A model generated the notes under the pieces. It was not told where the DNA came from. It saw nothing but the letters and a program-made list of their open reading frames with translations, and searched no databases. A DNA stretch of 64,000 bases from Desmodesmus armatus (taxonomy: Eukaryota; Chlorophyta; Chlorophyceae; Sphaeropleales; Scenedesmaceae): contig VIIQ02000627.1 of the NCBI GenBank assembly GCA_007449985.2, positions 62,001-126,000 of the forward strand. The letters run 5' to 3'. The translations under genes were made by a program, and so were the position numbers. Below are positions 32,957-45,700 of the stretch, in pieces. Position 1 is the stretch's first letter; each line of letters starts with the position of its first letter.

Positions 32957-35900
32957 TCAAGCAGCACCAATCTGCTGCCTGTACGCAGCAATAAAGTCCT
33001 CTGGGCTATCCAGAGCCTTCACAGCCCTCCAGTACAGCTTCCCAGCCCCCGCCTTACTCTGCTGCTGCTCAAACAACGCCCACTCCACCCACAGATCCGC
33101 ATCCACACCCCCATACGCAGCAGCCCATGCCTCATACACCCCACGCACTCGCTTCGCCACGTCTGCCGCAGACTGCCGCCGCTGCTGCTGGGAGTCAGAC
33201 GCATCATCCGCTGCTGCTGCTTCTGCGGCAGACTGCTCCAGCAGCACCATAGCTCTGAACATGTCCCCACCAGCCGGCGGAAGCAGCAGCAACCGCTGCC
33301 AGAGCTTCCTAGCAGCTGCAATACCTGAGGCTCGCCACAAAACCTGCAAGCACCGACCAGCAACAGCACCCAACCCTCCTGTCTCAGGCCCCCGCACTGA
33401 AGCAGCAGTAACAGCACTCAGCAGCTGCTTCTGCAGTGCTGCTAGCTGGGCAGTGCTGCCGGCGGCTGCTAGAGACTCAGCTAGGTTGAACCCTGTCTCC
33501 CAAAGCTGCACTGCGCCCGCTGCCGGCACTTGCTGTACCGCCTGTACCACCAGCCCCAACAGCTGCTGCTGCTGCTGCTGCTGGGGGTGGTTGTCACCGC
33601 TGCTTGCTGCTGCTTCTGCAACACCAACTGCTGTACTGCAGCCGAGGGACTGTGCTTCGAGGTCAATGCGGCCTTCCCAGGCTGCTGCACTGCTGGGGTG
33701 GGCCTCAGTAGCCAATCGGGCCGCTTTGAGTGCAATCTGACGACAGAACAAGATCAGCAGCAGAACACGGCAGCACGGCATGTCATGCTGAGTAAACGCC
33801 AGGGAGGGAGGCATTTGACTAACAAACGTGAGCATGCAGATAGACTGTTAGACAACAGCAGCAAAAGCAGGTGAGTGCACCACATGACTTGCATGCAAGT
33901 GGCTGGTGGACAACGTGTTGGGCTCATCCAAAGTGATGGAATTGTCTTCCTTGTGAAATCAGATGAACTATGCTTGTTTGGTTCATCACTGCCCAACACC
34001 AGAAAACCCAGAAACACAATTAGACCCAAAACAGCTACAGCTACAGCTACAGCAACTGCAACAGCAACAGCAACAGCTACAGCACCAACACCAGCGCCAC
34101 ACTGCAACAACCACCACGAACAGCACCAACACAGCTTACTCAAAAAGCATGCATGTTGACATGCCTTGGCATCACACTTGCATGTCAGCCGCCAATACAT
34201 TTCATTCCCATACACTTATTCCCATACACTCACACCAACAGGCTCATCCAATATGATGGAGTTGTCTTCCTTTGGGTTCAGATGAACTATGCTTTTGTTG
34301 GTTCATCACTGCCTGCAACGTTGTAGTACATAGCCACACCACACTGACATTCACCACACCTCACACCCAGTCACACCTGCAACAAACCTGTCATGAAAGA
34401 GGATCAACACTAGCACAAAGCAAACTCAACAGCAAACATAACCCAACAGCACCACCGACCAGGCTCAGATAGGAGCGAAAGACTATAGTTAGCTAGTTTC
34501 TTCAGTCGTAATTCAGAAGAAGTATGATCATCACTGCCTGGTCAGTTGCAGCAGAAAAGCACACACAACAATCAAACACCTCACACAGCCAGTCCTTTTT
34601 GATACTGGCTGCACAAAAACAAGTACCAACAGCAATCACCACCAAGATGTTCTGCACATAAACACACCACGATCGCACCATGTCCATCAACAGCCTCGCA
34701 TTCAGCCCAATGCAGGAAACTTCGACTATGATCACAAGATACTTCTACAAATTTGTTTTTACATGGAGAACTTCAATCTGCTGCACCGCCCCACCTCACC
34801 TTGCTTTGCTGCAGTTGTGTCGCCAGCCGAACCCACGTGCTGTACAGCCCCTCCTCTGCTGCCCCAGCAGCATGCGCAGACAGCAGCAGCTTGAACAGCT
34901 GCTGCGCCACAGCAGCAGCACCCAACGCCTGCTCCTCTTTCGCAAGCAGCGCCTGTAGCCTCTCCTCCACATACCCGCAGTACAATCGGTACACGTGCGG
35001 TACTACCTCCCGCGGTACTGCTGCCTCTTGCACTGCTGTATCTGCAGGCGCTGCTGTGGCCACTGCCGCTGCCTTTTTCTGGCGCTTGCTGGAGCGGCCT
35101 TTGCTGCTCGTGTCAGCAGCGGCGGCAGCAGTAGCTGTCGGATGGCCGAGGAGCCGTTGAAACTCCTGACTGGCGGTCTGGAAGGCTTCCGCTGGCGCTG
35201 CTGTGTCGCTGGGGTCGCAGGTGATGCGGGCGAGCAGGTCTGCTGCTGCTGGGTCCTGCGATATACATATCACAAGCGAGAAACAAAGCAGGGGCGCGGG
35301 AAGAAGTGTTCAGTAATACTACAGGTGGACGAACATGTCTGCTGCTGCTGGGTTACTGGTTGACTTGCTGCAGTGTTGTCAGTTTGGAAATGCCTGCCAC
35401 GGGGTATCACCACAGAAACTACCTAGAAGTAACAACCATAACACACCACGCAAGGCCCCAACAGCATGCCCCGCCCATGGGCCCATCGCACCACAGGGCA
35501 TGTTGCTGTCAAGTGCCATCAACCCCCGGCTGAAGTCAGAGTTCCCTGGGAGCTGTCACTCCCAGCAGAAAGGGTGCAGCCACCAGCGGGGCTGCACAGC
35601 CCGACACATCCAATGGCAGGGACCAGCAGCACTGTCCCGCCAGCTCACAGCAGCAGCACCAGACAGACTAGTGCCCTGAACCCTCTACCCTGACACCCCT
35701 TATACCCTTCACCCTTGTACCCTGACACCCATCCCATAACCCTTCTTACCGCAGGGAAGTCCTGCCGAATGCCCTCCACGATCTCCTGCTGCAGCCGTCT
35801 CACTCCAGGTGAGGTATAGCGACCTAAAACCCTCAAGAACCCCGCCCGAAACTCCAAACTGCTGCTGCTGCTGCCGGCGCCAGCTGCTGCTAGGTCAGGT

Positions 35901-38900
35901 TTAGGTAGTTGCTGCTGCTGACGCCCTTGCTGGCTGCAGTCGCTGCTGCTTTGAGGGCATTTTGGTACACCAAGCGGGCGATGGCGCCATTCAGTACTGC
36001 TTTCACAGCAGCTTGCGCCTCTGCTAGTCCCCCCTGCTGCTGCTCCTGCTGCTGCTCCGCCTCCTCCTCCTCCTGCTGCTGTTGTGTGAGGACGGCATTG
36101 AGGGTCGGCTGCTCCGCTGCTGCTGCTGCCTCCTCCTTGCTCTCAGGCCCCTCACCATCCTCAACCTCCCCAGCAGCACCAGCAGCAGCAGCTACACCCG
36201 CTGCACCAGCAGCATCAGCGCCGCGGCGGCGCTTGCGGCCTGTTGCTGGCTCCTCTTGCTGCTGCTGCTGCTGCTGTGTGCTGTCCTCCTCGTCGCCGGG
36301 GACGTCCAGGCCGAGAATGCGGCGGCGAGCAACCTCCTTCTCCACATACATCAGCTCCTGCATGGGGGGGGGGGGACAGCAGAAGGAGTGACGTGTGAGT
36401 TACTCAAGTGCTCAACTCCTGGGGTTGGTACAGCATGAGGAGTGACGTGTGAATTACTACAGTGCTCCAGCAAATGCCACTTGGAACATTGCATCGACCT
36501 GAACCATGTGACAGCGACAAAAACGTATCTCTCTTTGTGCTGTTGCACAGCAACTGCCACTGCACATGCAGGGCACTCCACACCTGCTTTCTGTTAGCAC
36601 TGACAGTGCGACTGGCTCTTCCAACCCCAGCAACCCCACAAAGCCGTCTAGTCACATATTCAGTTGTCTGGGGTACCCCCAGCTGTTTTTGGGCATGGGG
36701 CGCCAGGGCCGTTATTGAGTGAATCACGCAGTTGCTGCTGCTGCTTCTGCAGACGTTGCAGCTGCGCCACATCTGCTGCACCAGCTAGTGCAGCAAACCC
36801 ACCCACAGCCTTGCTTCCCCTGCTTCCCACACCCACCATGTCTAACACATCAAGCCACACCTTCCTACGCATACCCAGCCACAACCTTGCTGCCCCTGCT
36901 TCCCACATCTTCCTAGCATACCCAGCGGCACCCACCATGTCAAACACGTCAAGCCACATCTTCTGGCTGCACTACACAACACTGTTGGCTGCACTAGACA
37001 AAGCCAATCACACCCTCACTGCCCCTGCTTCCAGCACAAACAGCACCCACCATGTCAAACACGTCCAGCCACACCTTCTGTACTAGGACACCTGGCTGTA
37101 CTGAGAACCCCAACCACACCCTTGCTTCACGTACTTCCCGCACCCACCATGTCGAACACGTCCAGCCACATCTTCTGGCTGTACTTGCACATACGCAGCC
37201 CCTGCTGCAGCAGCGCCCTGGCGGCATTGGGGTTGCCGTTGGCCTCAAACTCCCACGCAGCAGCATACACCCACAGGCCAGGCTCTGCAAAGGACAGTGC
37301 AGTACAGTGCAGTACAGTGCAGTACAGTGCAGTACATTGCAGTACAGTGCAGTACAGTGCAGTACAGTGCAGTACAGTGCAGTACAGTGCAGTGTACAGT
37401 ACGTCACAGCTAGGTGGTTGGAAGTACGATGCAGGACACGGTGACTGGGACAGGCCCATGCTTGGCGTTTGCTGCACACAGCGCCAAAGCACAGCGCCAC
37501 TAGAAGCAAAAGGGACAGGTAGGGCAGAGTGTGAGTTGACAACCCTGGCAGGCTGACAGCCACTGAATTGCTTTGCAGATCTGACACAAACAGCAGGGGA
37601 GGCTGCAAGGCACTTGGGAGGCACAATGCCACAATCAACCTCAGGGAAAGCAGCGCTGTTGCTGTGCTACTTCCTCTGCTTGTGCTGTCCTGGTCATCGA
37701 GTGATAAAAACTGTGCCAAGCTGCTGCTGACTCAACCACCTCAACAGTTGACAAAACAGTTGACAACCACACCTGTGGGGTGTATGTGCAGTGCGCGTGC
37801 CACCACCCTGCCTAGCCGCCGGTTGCTGTTGCTGTTCCTGCAGAACTCCAGCCATGCAGTCCACAGGCCCAGGTCTGTCTTGAACTTGCGCACCGCCCGC
37901 TCAAAGATGAAGTGTATGCGGCGCACCATGGCAAAGTCTGACATGGACTTCTTCTTGCGGTCTGCAACAGAAGACAGGCGGGAAATAGTTGCGGTGAAAC
38001 TGAGTGAAGATATGAGAATGGGAGTGTGGGGTGTGCATGTGGCGTCTTTGGGGGGGTGCCGGATGTTTGCGATGCTTCAATGCAAGGTGGAGCCATTTCT
38101 GATGCTGTTGCTGTTGCTGCTACTGCTGCGACTGTTGCAGCTTGACCAACGTACTGTTGCAGCCACTGCTGCCACAGGCCCCGCTTCTGCTGCTGCCGCC
38201 GCCAAAGCTGCTGCTGCTGACCCTGCTTCTGTTGCTGCTGACGGTGCTACTGCTGCTGTCGTCGCTTCCTTCTCCGACGATACAATTTTGAACTGTTCTC
38301 AACGTCAAGGACAGACCCCTTAGCTACTGCCCCTAGCCACTGCTGCTCCCAGCTGCGCACCTTCGAGCCCCAGTGCCTGCCTGCGGTGTGCTCGAAGAGC
38401 GTCCAGCTTTGACTCATACTCAATGTACCTGAGGGTAACGGATAACAAGAGCAGGAATACATTATCATACGTTGATGGCACACATATGGCTTGGGCTTGC
38501 AAACGCTTGCTGCGCCGTGAGTTCAACTGCAACAACAGCAGCATTGTGATGTTGGGGAGGAGGAACTATCCTGTCCTGCAATGCGGCGCTCATCTGCTAG
38601 CCTATCACTTGCTTGAATGAAGCCTTGCATGCTTCGTGGAAGCTGTCATACGCCTATAGCTGCTGTGCATATGGCCAACAGGGGCTAGACTCTTGAAGGT
38701 GTGCTGCTGCCAGCCTGGCAACCCCTGTGCAGCAGCTCACATGATGCAGGCAGGCCATGGAGACAGAAAACATACCTCAAGAAGTCTTCCTTCAGCGTGG
38801 CCTTGCGTTTGAGGAGATACTCAAAGTCTTGCCGCCTCTTGACGATCTGCTTCACCTCCTCCTTGCTGAAGTACTTCTGCTTGACCATGTCCTCCAGCTC

Positions 38901-38942
38901 CGGCACCATCTGCTCCATCAGGTACCGCACCGTGTCCGCCAT
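32957..38942 (-). CDS. UTP6: U3 small nucleolar RNA-associated protein 6 (UTP6)
   Basis: A component of the nucleolar small-subunit processome that processes 18S pre-rRNA. Seven exons: 38942-38776, 38428-38361, 37961-37773, 37284-37148, 36357-35750, 35255-34800, 33736-32957; about 801 aa (human UTP6 is 597, the excess being Gln/Ala/Glu inserts). The N-terminus is diagnostic: TVRYLMEQMVPELEDMVKQ, YFSKEEVKQIVKRRQDFEY, YIEYESKLDALR. HAT-type helical repeats follow (IHFIFERAVRKFKTDLGLW, LWVYAAAWEFEANGNPNAAR, then LWVEWALFEQQQSKAGAGKLYWRAVKAL split across the C-terminal exon). All junction phases agree except inside exon 5. There the frame changes near 35925-35940, as one lost base would cause, because sequence on both sides fits the protein. 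Introns hold extra copies of an exon end and a pentamer repeat. Confidence 0.9.
33921..34314. repeat. Direct duplication in a UTP6 intron
   Basis: Two copies of about 74 bases (33921-33994 and 34241-34314) share GGCTCATCCAA, GATGGA, TTGTCTTCCTT, AGATGAACTATGCTT and GGTTCATCACTGCC. A CAACAG/ACAGCT simple repeat lies between them (34035-34095). Confidence 0.85.
36829..37185 (-). repeat. UTP6 exon 4 end with three extra copies in the following intron
   Basis: The 3' end of exon 4, encoding KMWLDVFDM, and its GTGGGTG donor (37185-37141) recur at 37080-37043, 36969-36929 and 36868-36829. Each copy reads WLDVFDMVG or close to it. The copies are 95-110 bases apart in the intron, each preceded by similar GGAAGCAGGGGCAG-type sequence. 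Confidence 0.85.
37295..37402. repeat. CAGTGCAGTA decamer tract
   Basis: About ten units of CAGTGCAGTA immediately upstream of UTP6 exon 4 (in intron 3). Related by motif to the CAGTA tracts in the carboxylase introns. Confidence 0.9.
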
Positions 38943-39352
38943 GGTGCGTTGCTGCCAGCGAACGGAGCGGGGTCGGTTCCGATGCTGCTGCTACTGCTGC
39001 CAGCCTATCAGACACACGCAAAGGGAGGCGCACGCAGAGCCATCATGTAGTGACCAAGTAACAAATTATTAAGTTGCTCCCTATGTTTCTGTCAGCGAAG
39101 CAGCGGTTGCTAACGGTTTTGCTGGTTGAGAACGGTCCTTTGACTTGGCTGGAAGTGAACTGAGTAATCAGCTGTGCTGTGTGTGCATTGTGTACCTGCT
39201 GTACCTGTGACACCAAGTCATACATTGCATTGTCTAGTTAGGAACCGGTTGCATCCCGTCTGTGGCTTGGACTGCACACCCTCTCCACCATACATCCTGC
39301 ACAACGCATGCGGCAGTCACTACAGTCCAGGCAGCAGCTCCCCGGGCACACT

Positions 39353-41703
39353 ATGAAGCGAACTGGACCACCAACCACTCAGCGCCTCAACAAGAAGCGC
39401 AGTCACTCACAGCAGCATCAGGCCCAGCACAGCCAGGCTTGCCAAGACCCATGTGCCAAGTCAACACCCATGCAGCAGGCACAGCACACAAAGCAGCAGG
39501 TCCAGCAAGCACAGCAGCAGATACAGCCAGCCTCTGCAGGGCCACACCCCAGCTGGCGCCTAGAGCTGTTCTTCAAGTCCACAGAGGAGCTGCAAAGCCA
39601 GCTGCCATTCCTCAAGTGGGTGCTATCCATCTGCTGCCTGTGCACCTCTCTGGCCTGTCTTTATGATCTCAGCACCAACCTCATAATGACATCACTATCG
39701 CCACCTAGACGCCTCAGCTAATGCAGGCAGTTGTTTTCTGAACCACACGGCATGACACACGGCTTGACGTCAGATGGATAGCTGAATTTTGCAGGTCCTA
39801 GTACTGTGCTCACTTCATCACGCTGGTGTGTGGTGTATGCTGGTGTGACTGGTGGGACAGGCGGTTTGGGCTGCTGCGGCTCAACATCACAAACAAGGCA
39901 ACAGAGGACGACCTGATTGCCACCCTGGCTGAGCTGACAGCAGGGCTGCTGTCAACACATCCGCTATCCACATACCAGCAGCAGCACCAGCAGCAGCACC
40001 AGCAGCAGCACCAGCAGCAGCAGCAGCAGGGCAGCGCTGTGCAAGCCAACAGCCGCCCCGCCAGCGCCACAGATTCACAGGTAGACGTATGCCTGCACTA
40101 CTCCCTCAAGTACAACTATGACAAAACCCCAGAGCGCTCGTTTGAGTGCCTGATGGGTTTCTGCAGGGATCTGCACAGCTTGCTGCAGCAGCAGCAGCAG
40201 CAGAGCCTAGACAGCAGTAGGGGCAGTCCTGTGGCTGCTGCTGCTGGTGGGGATAGTGCTGCTGGTGACACTGCAGCACTGAACGTTCATGTGCTGCTTG
40301 TCAGTGGTGGTGGCAAGAAGAAGCGGTTTGATACAGTAGCAGCCCTACAAGCACTTGCACAGCGCCAACGGACACAGCAGCATGCTCCCAGCACTGGCGG
40401 CAGCAGTAACAGCAGCGGCGGCAGTGGCAGCGGTGGTAGCGTATGGCTGCCCTCGTTTGCAGTTGCTTTCAACCCCTACCTGCCTGGGGAGGCAGATGCA
40501 GCAGAAGAGCGGCGGCGATTGAGGAGCAAGCTGGAGACTGGATTGGTGGACAAAGTTTATCTCCAGGTGGGTTGGGTTTGGGGTTTTGGGTGTGGAACCC
40601 AGAAACATGCAAACAAAGTTACCTTGGGAGCATGCTGCAGAGTGTGTCACATGGTAGTGCAAGCCTGTGCAGGCAGCGCCTTGCCACCGTCACAGGGAAT
40701 CTGCAGGGCGCATCGCCCAACGCGATCTGATGCAGCGAACTGCATTGCAGTGCAGTGCACTACAGTGTAGTGCAGGGCAGCGCAGTGCAATGCAGCGTGG
40801 CGCCGTGCGGTGCGGTGCAGCGCAGCGCAGTGCAGCGCAGCGCGGTGCGGTGCGGTACGGTGCGGTACGGTGCGGTGCGGTGCAGTGCAGCGCAGCGCAG
40901 TGCAGCGCAGCGGAGTTCTTGACAATGATTTCAGCAAGCTGTGTTAGTGTGCTACGCCGTGTTTGGTTAAGTCACATGTCACCATACTGTGTCGTGTCGT
41001 GCTGTGCCGTGCAGATGGGCACAGACCTGCACAGGTTGCAGGCTGCGCTGGACTTTTTTCAGCAGACAGCGCAGCAGCTGACCCAGGAGCAGCCAAGGTT
41101 CAGGACGCCGCAGCTTCTGGGCTCTGTGTTCCTGCCCAGCAAGCGCCTGCTGGCACAGATGAAGTTTAGGTGAGTGTTATGACACCATGTTCTACGTGTT
41201 ATTCTTTTATTTCAAGACGTTCTGGGCCCGCTGTTGATTGTTTGTTACCGCATATGCTGTAGGGTGGATCGGATGGATGCCAAGGCATATTGCTCCTGTC
41301 GTCATAAAGGGGCTATACCATCTACGGGTTTTGTGCAGGCGGTAAGTGCTGAAACTGATGCACTGCCTGACACGGAGCCGTCCTGTAGAGTGTAGCCTGT
41401 ACATGCATATGCATTAGCACCAATGAAGAGTGAGTGAAAAATCCACAAAGCATCATCGAAGAGGTCTTCTTCTGCCTGGGGGTACTGCGCTGCCACATAC
41501 CTTGCTGTTGCACTGCTGCCTGCAGGCCATGGAATGGTGTGTTCCTATCCGAGGAGTACCTGAGCTCTTTTGAGGCAGCACAGCGCATCACAGCACAGCT
41601 GCTGGCTGTGTATGCAGCTGCTGGGGTGGTGCCACTTCTGGAGTCTGCAGTGAAGACCGAGGATGAGCTACAGAAAGCAGTAAAGCTGCTGAGCCTACCT
41701 TGA
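39353..41703 (+). CDS. Putative methylenetetrahydrofolate-reductase-like protein
   Basis: Four exons (39353-39615, 39861-40566, 41015-41169, 41526-41703) add to 1,302 bases, in frame, 433 aa; an in-frame ATG at 39308 is an alternative start. The N-terminus is Gln-rich and low in complexity. Well-ordered blocks follow: FGLLRLNITNKATEDDLIAT, VHVLLVSGGGKKKRFDTV, PSFAVAFNPYLPGEADAAEE, RRRLRSKLETGLVDKVYLQ, GSVFLPSKRLLAQMKF, RPWNGVFLSEEYLSSFEAAQ and a C-terminal LLAVYAAAGVVPLLESAVK. The pattern of strand-helix units, with ETGL-x-QxGTDL and V-P-L-ES, resembles the C-terminal part of TIM-barrel MTHFR-like proteins as I remember them. I cannot confirm the family. Low-complexity inserts (poly-Gln, Ser/Gly) interrupt the blocks. 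It is divergent from UTP6, with about 410 bases between the two starts. Confidence 0.6.
40735..40915. repeat. Degenerate GCAGT/GCGGT pentamer tract
   Basis: About 180 bases of pentamers (GCAGT, GCAGC, GCGGT, ACGGT) in intron 2 of the MTHFR-like gene. Same basic motif as the tracts in the carboxylase and UTP6 introns. Confidence 0.85.
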
Positions 41704-42768
41704 CCCTAGCAGTGTGCTGGAAGCAGCTACTGTGCAACCCAGGGTTGTGAAATCGACGGCAGGAGCGTGCCGCGTCCACTTTGTAGCAGCAGTGTTCGTG
41801 TGTTACATGTTTTGGGGTCGCACATGACATGGCATTGTGAAGTTGTTGACTGGGCCGGTTAGCAGTGGTACTAAACAACCAAACTCGGCTCATCAGCAGT
41901 GTGCAAATGTCATACATCCGTTGTACTTGATGCCACTTAGTGCCAGAAGCACAAGCTGAGCTCAATCCATCAGCTATACTGTAGAGGGCCTTGATCAGTT
42001 TTCACGTATCGGATCGCCATCTACCTCCCCTTGCACACTACACCCACGGTCATGTGCCGCACGCACTGTTCAACAAATCACCCTGTCCCATGCCTGACCC
42101 AACAGAATCTCAAGTTGTCAAATTGGTCAGTATCATGCTTTGGATCACAGCCATCACCGGCTGAACATTGCTACAACTGATGCAACTGCGGTCACATGGG
42201 TGACTGGGAGCACCACAACACAGTGCACCACCATATGCATGCATGCTGTGTGAACGCCCAACAGGTGCAGGCACACCCTGATGCCTACTACGATGCTGAC
42301 AAGTTTACATGTTCATGTGTTCAACAGGTATAAAGCTTGAGGGTGGTGAACACTCAGTCACTGCCGTGTCAACAAGCAAATGATGACACCCATTGATGAT
42401 CTAGATCACCATGTTATCAGGTGTGATCGCATCATGGTCATGCAGTGATTAGTCACCAAAGGATCATGTCCGCAGAGATCCCCCCCCTGCTGTACTCACA
42501 GAAACGTCCATACCCAAACCCCTGGTCACAATCCCACTATCACATGCAGCCGCTGCATTCAGTCATTGCAACCAACTGCAAGTGAGGAGCTCATATGGTT
42601 TGCAGACTCTCCTTGCCGCCTCTCTATTACGGCACCGCACAGTGCGCATCACAGCTACACACCAGCTGCCAGCAGCAAGAAAGATGTAGCAGTACCCACA
42701 CACAATTCCTGAACTGCCTATCACACCCACAGGCCTACACAGGCCACTGCTGCGGCGTTGACTCAAAC
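41704..42768. other. Convergent intergenic region, no gene recognised
   Basis: Lies between the 3' ends of the MTHFR-like gene and ECM protein A. TTACA at 42304-42308 (TGTAA on the minus strand) may serve protein A. No coding signal. Confidence 0.4.
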
Positions 42769-45700
42769 CTATGGTGCTGCTGCAGGCGCAGCCGAACCAA
42801 AAGGCCACCAAGACGACGCAGAGCTGCTCAGTAGCTTAGCCATACCGTCCTTCCACTGTGTAGCAGCATCGGCTGCGCTGTTCCACAGCCCAGCAGTGTT
42901 CCAGCCAGCCTGACCCTGCAGTACAGCCTGACCGCCCATACCAGCTGCTGCCTGCGCAGCAGCAGCCGCAGGGAACTGCGGCGTGAGTGCGCTCCAAAGG
43001 CCGAGCGCAGGGTTTTGTGGCCCCAGCACGGATGCGCCAAGAGGGTTCCAGCCGCCAGTAGAGGACAGGAGAGCCAGGCGCTGCATGTCGGTGTTGAGCT
43101 GTGCGTGGGTCTGCTCGTGCATACGGGCGCCAGCAGCAGCCAGCCGTGCTTGAGAGGCCAGCAGCTCTGCTTGCAGCTGCTGCATGTGCTGCATTGCAAG
43201 GGACTGGGACGCCTGGCGCCTCAGGTCAAACGCTGCTGCTGCTTGCTCCAGCATCTGTGCAATGGAGAGGGGCTGCAGGGCAGGGTCCAAAGACTGGCCG
43301 CTGGGCTTGTCTTTGTTTGTGATGGTGACATTGACCAGGGGTGGTGCTGTTGCTGCAGAGCCGTTAGAGGCCGCATTTGCAGTGCTATTGGTGCTACTGC
43401 TTGCGCTGCTAATGCTCATGCTGTTGGTACTGACACTGAGGGCTGTGCTGTGTGCGTCCATGCAGCATGCAACCTTGAGGACTGCCTTGCAGTTGCCCTT
43501 GAGGCTGGCACTGATTTGGTAGCTGCATAGCAGACAGACAGGCAACGCAACGAACCGATAAGTCGACTTGGTAATTTGAGGCAAATGTTGGGTGCGCTCA
43601 AGGTTCATCAACGCATCACTGAGCTTACGCACTAACATCATCACACTGTTTTGGCCACAAGGTGCATGATTGGGTGAAACACCTACCTGCACACTGCTGG
43701 CTGGCCATGCGCCTCCTTGGCGTCTGCAGCGTCAGACATGTTCTTCGACTTCACAAGAGTGATCTTCGACAGATCGTCCTCGAAGTCACACTTGAGTGAG
43801 CAACCGCCGCCCAGGGTCGACCGCGCAGCAGCACAAGACGCCGACAGCGTTGTGATCGACAATCCGTTTTGTCCAGCGGTAAAGGCGATGTCCGTTTCGT
43901 GGCTGCTCAGTTCTGGCTTGGTGCATGCGCTGCCGGTTGCGTTCGCGCCTGCAGGGCCGGCGAAGGTACCGACGGAGGCGATTTGTGGCCTGAGGCCGCC
44001 ATCTGCGGCAGGGTACCCCTGCAACGGCTTCACAACGACCTCGACCTTTCCGTCTGCTGTCTTGATCTTCTGGATGCTGAAGATGCTCACATCGTCCGGC
44101 ACCAAGTGCTGCTGGTCGGGGTTGGTGGAGGCTTCGACTGGTGCTGCCTGTGTGGCCTTGTCTCCTGATGGCTTGTCTGCTGCTGCTGCTGCAGGCTTGT
44201 CTGCTGCTCTCACGGGCTTCTCAGCTGCTGCTGCGGGCTTGTCTGTTGCTGCTGTAAGCTTGTCTGATGCACCCACAGGCTTGTCGGCTGCCCCTGCAGC
44301 CTTGTCTGATGCTGCTGCAGGCTGGTTGGTTGCTCCTGCAGCCTTGTCTGCTGCTGCCACAGGCTTGTCAGTTGCTGCAATGGGCTTGTCTGCTGCTGCT
44401 GGTTTGTCCACTGCTGCTGCAGGCTTGTCTGTCACTGCTGCGGGCTTGTCCACGGCTGCTGCAGGCTTGTCTGTTGCCGCTGCAGGCTTGTCTGCTGGTG
44501 CAGGATTTGCCGGCTTAGCTCCCTCTGCACCTGCAGCTGTCTTGTTGGCAGCAGCGATCGCCTGCGTGGGAAGGCTGCTGTTGACTGCAACTGCTGCTGC
44601 AACAGGGGCAGCCTTGGGTGCATCTGCTTTGGACGTTGGCGCCGTACTGTTGATGACGGCCTGCACAACAACATCCATGGCCTGCTGTACCAGAGGCGGG
44701 TCCCTGCTTGGGTCAAACTTCACGCCCGCTGCCGTCTTTGCCTCGTGCTTGGAAGCTGTGCTGTTGATGCTGTTTGTTTTCTGAGCTGCAGGCACAGCAG
44801 GGCCAGTTGCCAAAGGAACGGTTCCTTGAGCCACAAGTGCTGCAGGGCTAGCGGCAGGGGTGCTATTGCCGGCTTGCTTGGGGCTAGCAGGGGCAGTGCC
44901 GGCAAGGAGTGCACCATTGACAGCCTGTGTCTCCACAACCCCAAGCGGCTTGGTAGATGGCTGCGATGTTGCACTACCAGCAGAGTTGTTGTTGATGCTG
45001 CTGTGAGGCTCTGTTGCTTTGGTGCCGGCCGAGTTAGTGCCTGCATGGAAAGGTGAGTGATGTGACAACAGACACAGGTGTGACGTGATTTGAGCCAGAT
45101 GCTAGAGCAAGAGCCGAAGCCTGACAACAAAAACAGTGCAGTGCAGTTGCTGCTACTTGACCACTTTGCACCCTGCTGCCCGACAGCATAAACTGCTGCT
45201 GCATCAGGCGGCAGCAGTTTGAAGCCTCAGCGGCAGCATGGCTGGCCGCACTGCCCTGGACTGATGTGAAGTCTGAACCCAGGCTTGCAGTTGTTGCTGC
45301 CCTACAGCCAATGCTGGCACTCATTTCAGACAACAGCATGGTGTAGCATGGGTATCATGGTGTCCCAGAGCATGCTTTGACCTGCAGTCCAGTATGCATT
45401 TGAGCAGGGTAGCATGCAAACACCTCAGCACACCCCAGGAATCCTGCACAACTCACTTTTGTGTGTCTCAGAGTGAGCCTTCTGCTGCTCAAGAGCAGCA
45501 GGCTTAACTGCTGCTCCGCCATGTGATGCATGCTGCTGTGCTGCTGGCCTCAATCCGGAGTCAGCAGACACCATCTGGCCGACTGGCACCTTGGCAGGCA
45601 GAGGTACCTGGTTGCTGGCATCACCACGTGTGCTGACTGCTTCAGTGCTCTTTGCTACTGACTCGGGCGCTGCCTGCTGTGCTGGACTGTCCTGCAGGAC

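Noticed and set aside
37122..37624. Cys/Thr/Leu-rich frames across CAGTGCAGTA
   Set aside because: Simple-repeat translation in a UTP6 intron; the real exon is 37284-37148.
44000..44784. 355-codon plus-strand Ala/Leu/Ser frame over protein A
   Set aside because: Antisense of the DKPAA repeat region. Protein A has the signal peptide, splice sites and conserved domain on the minus strand.
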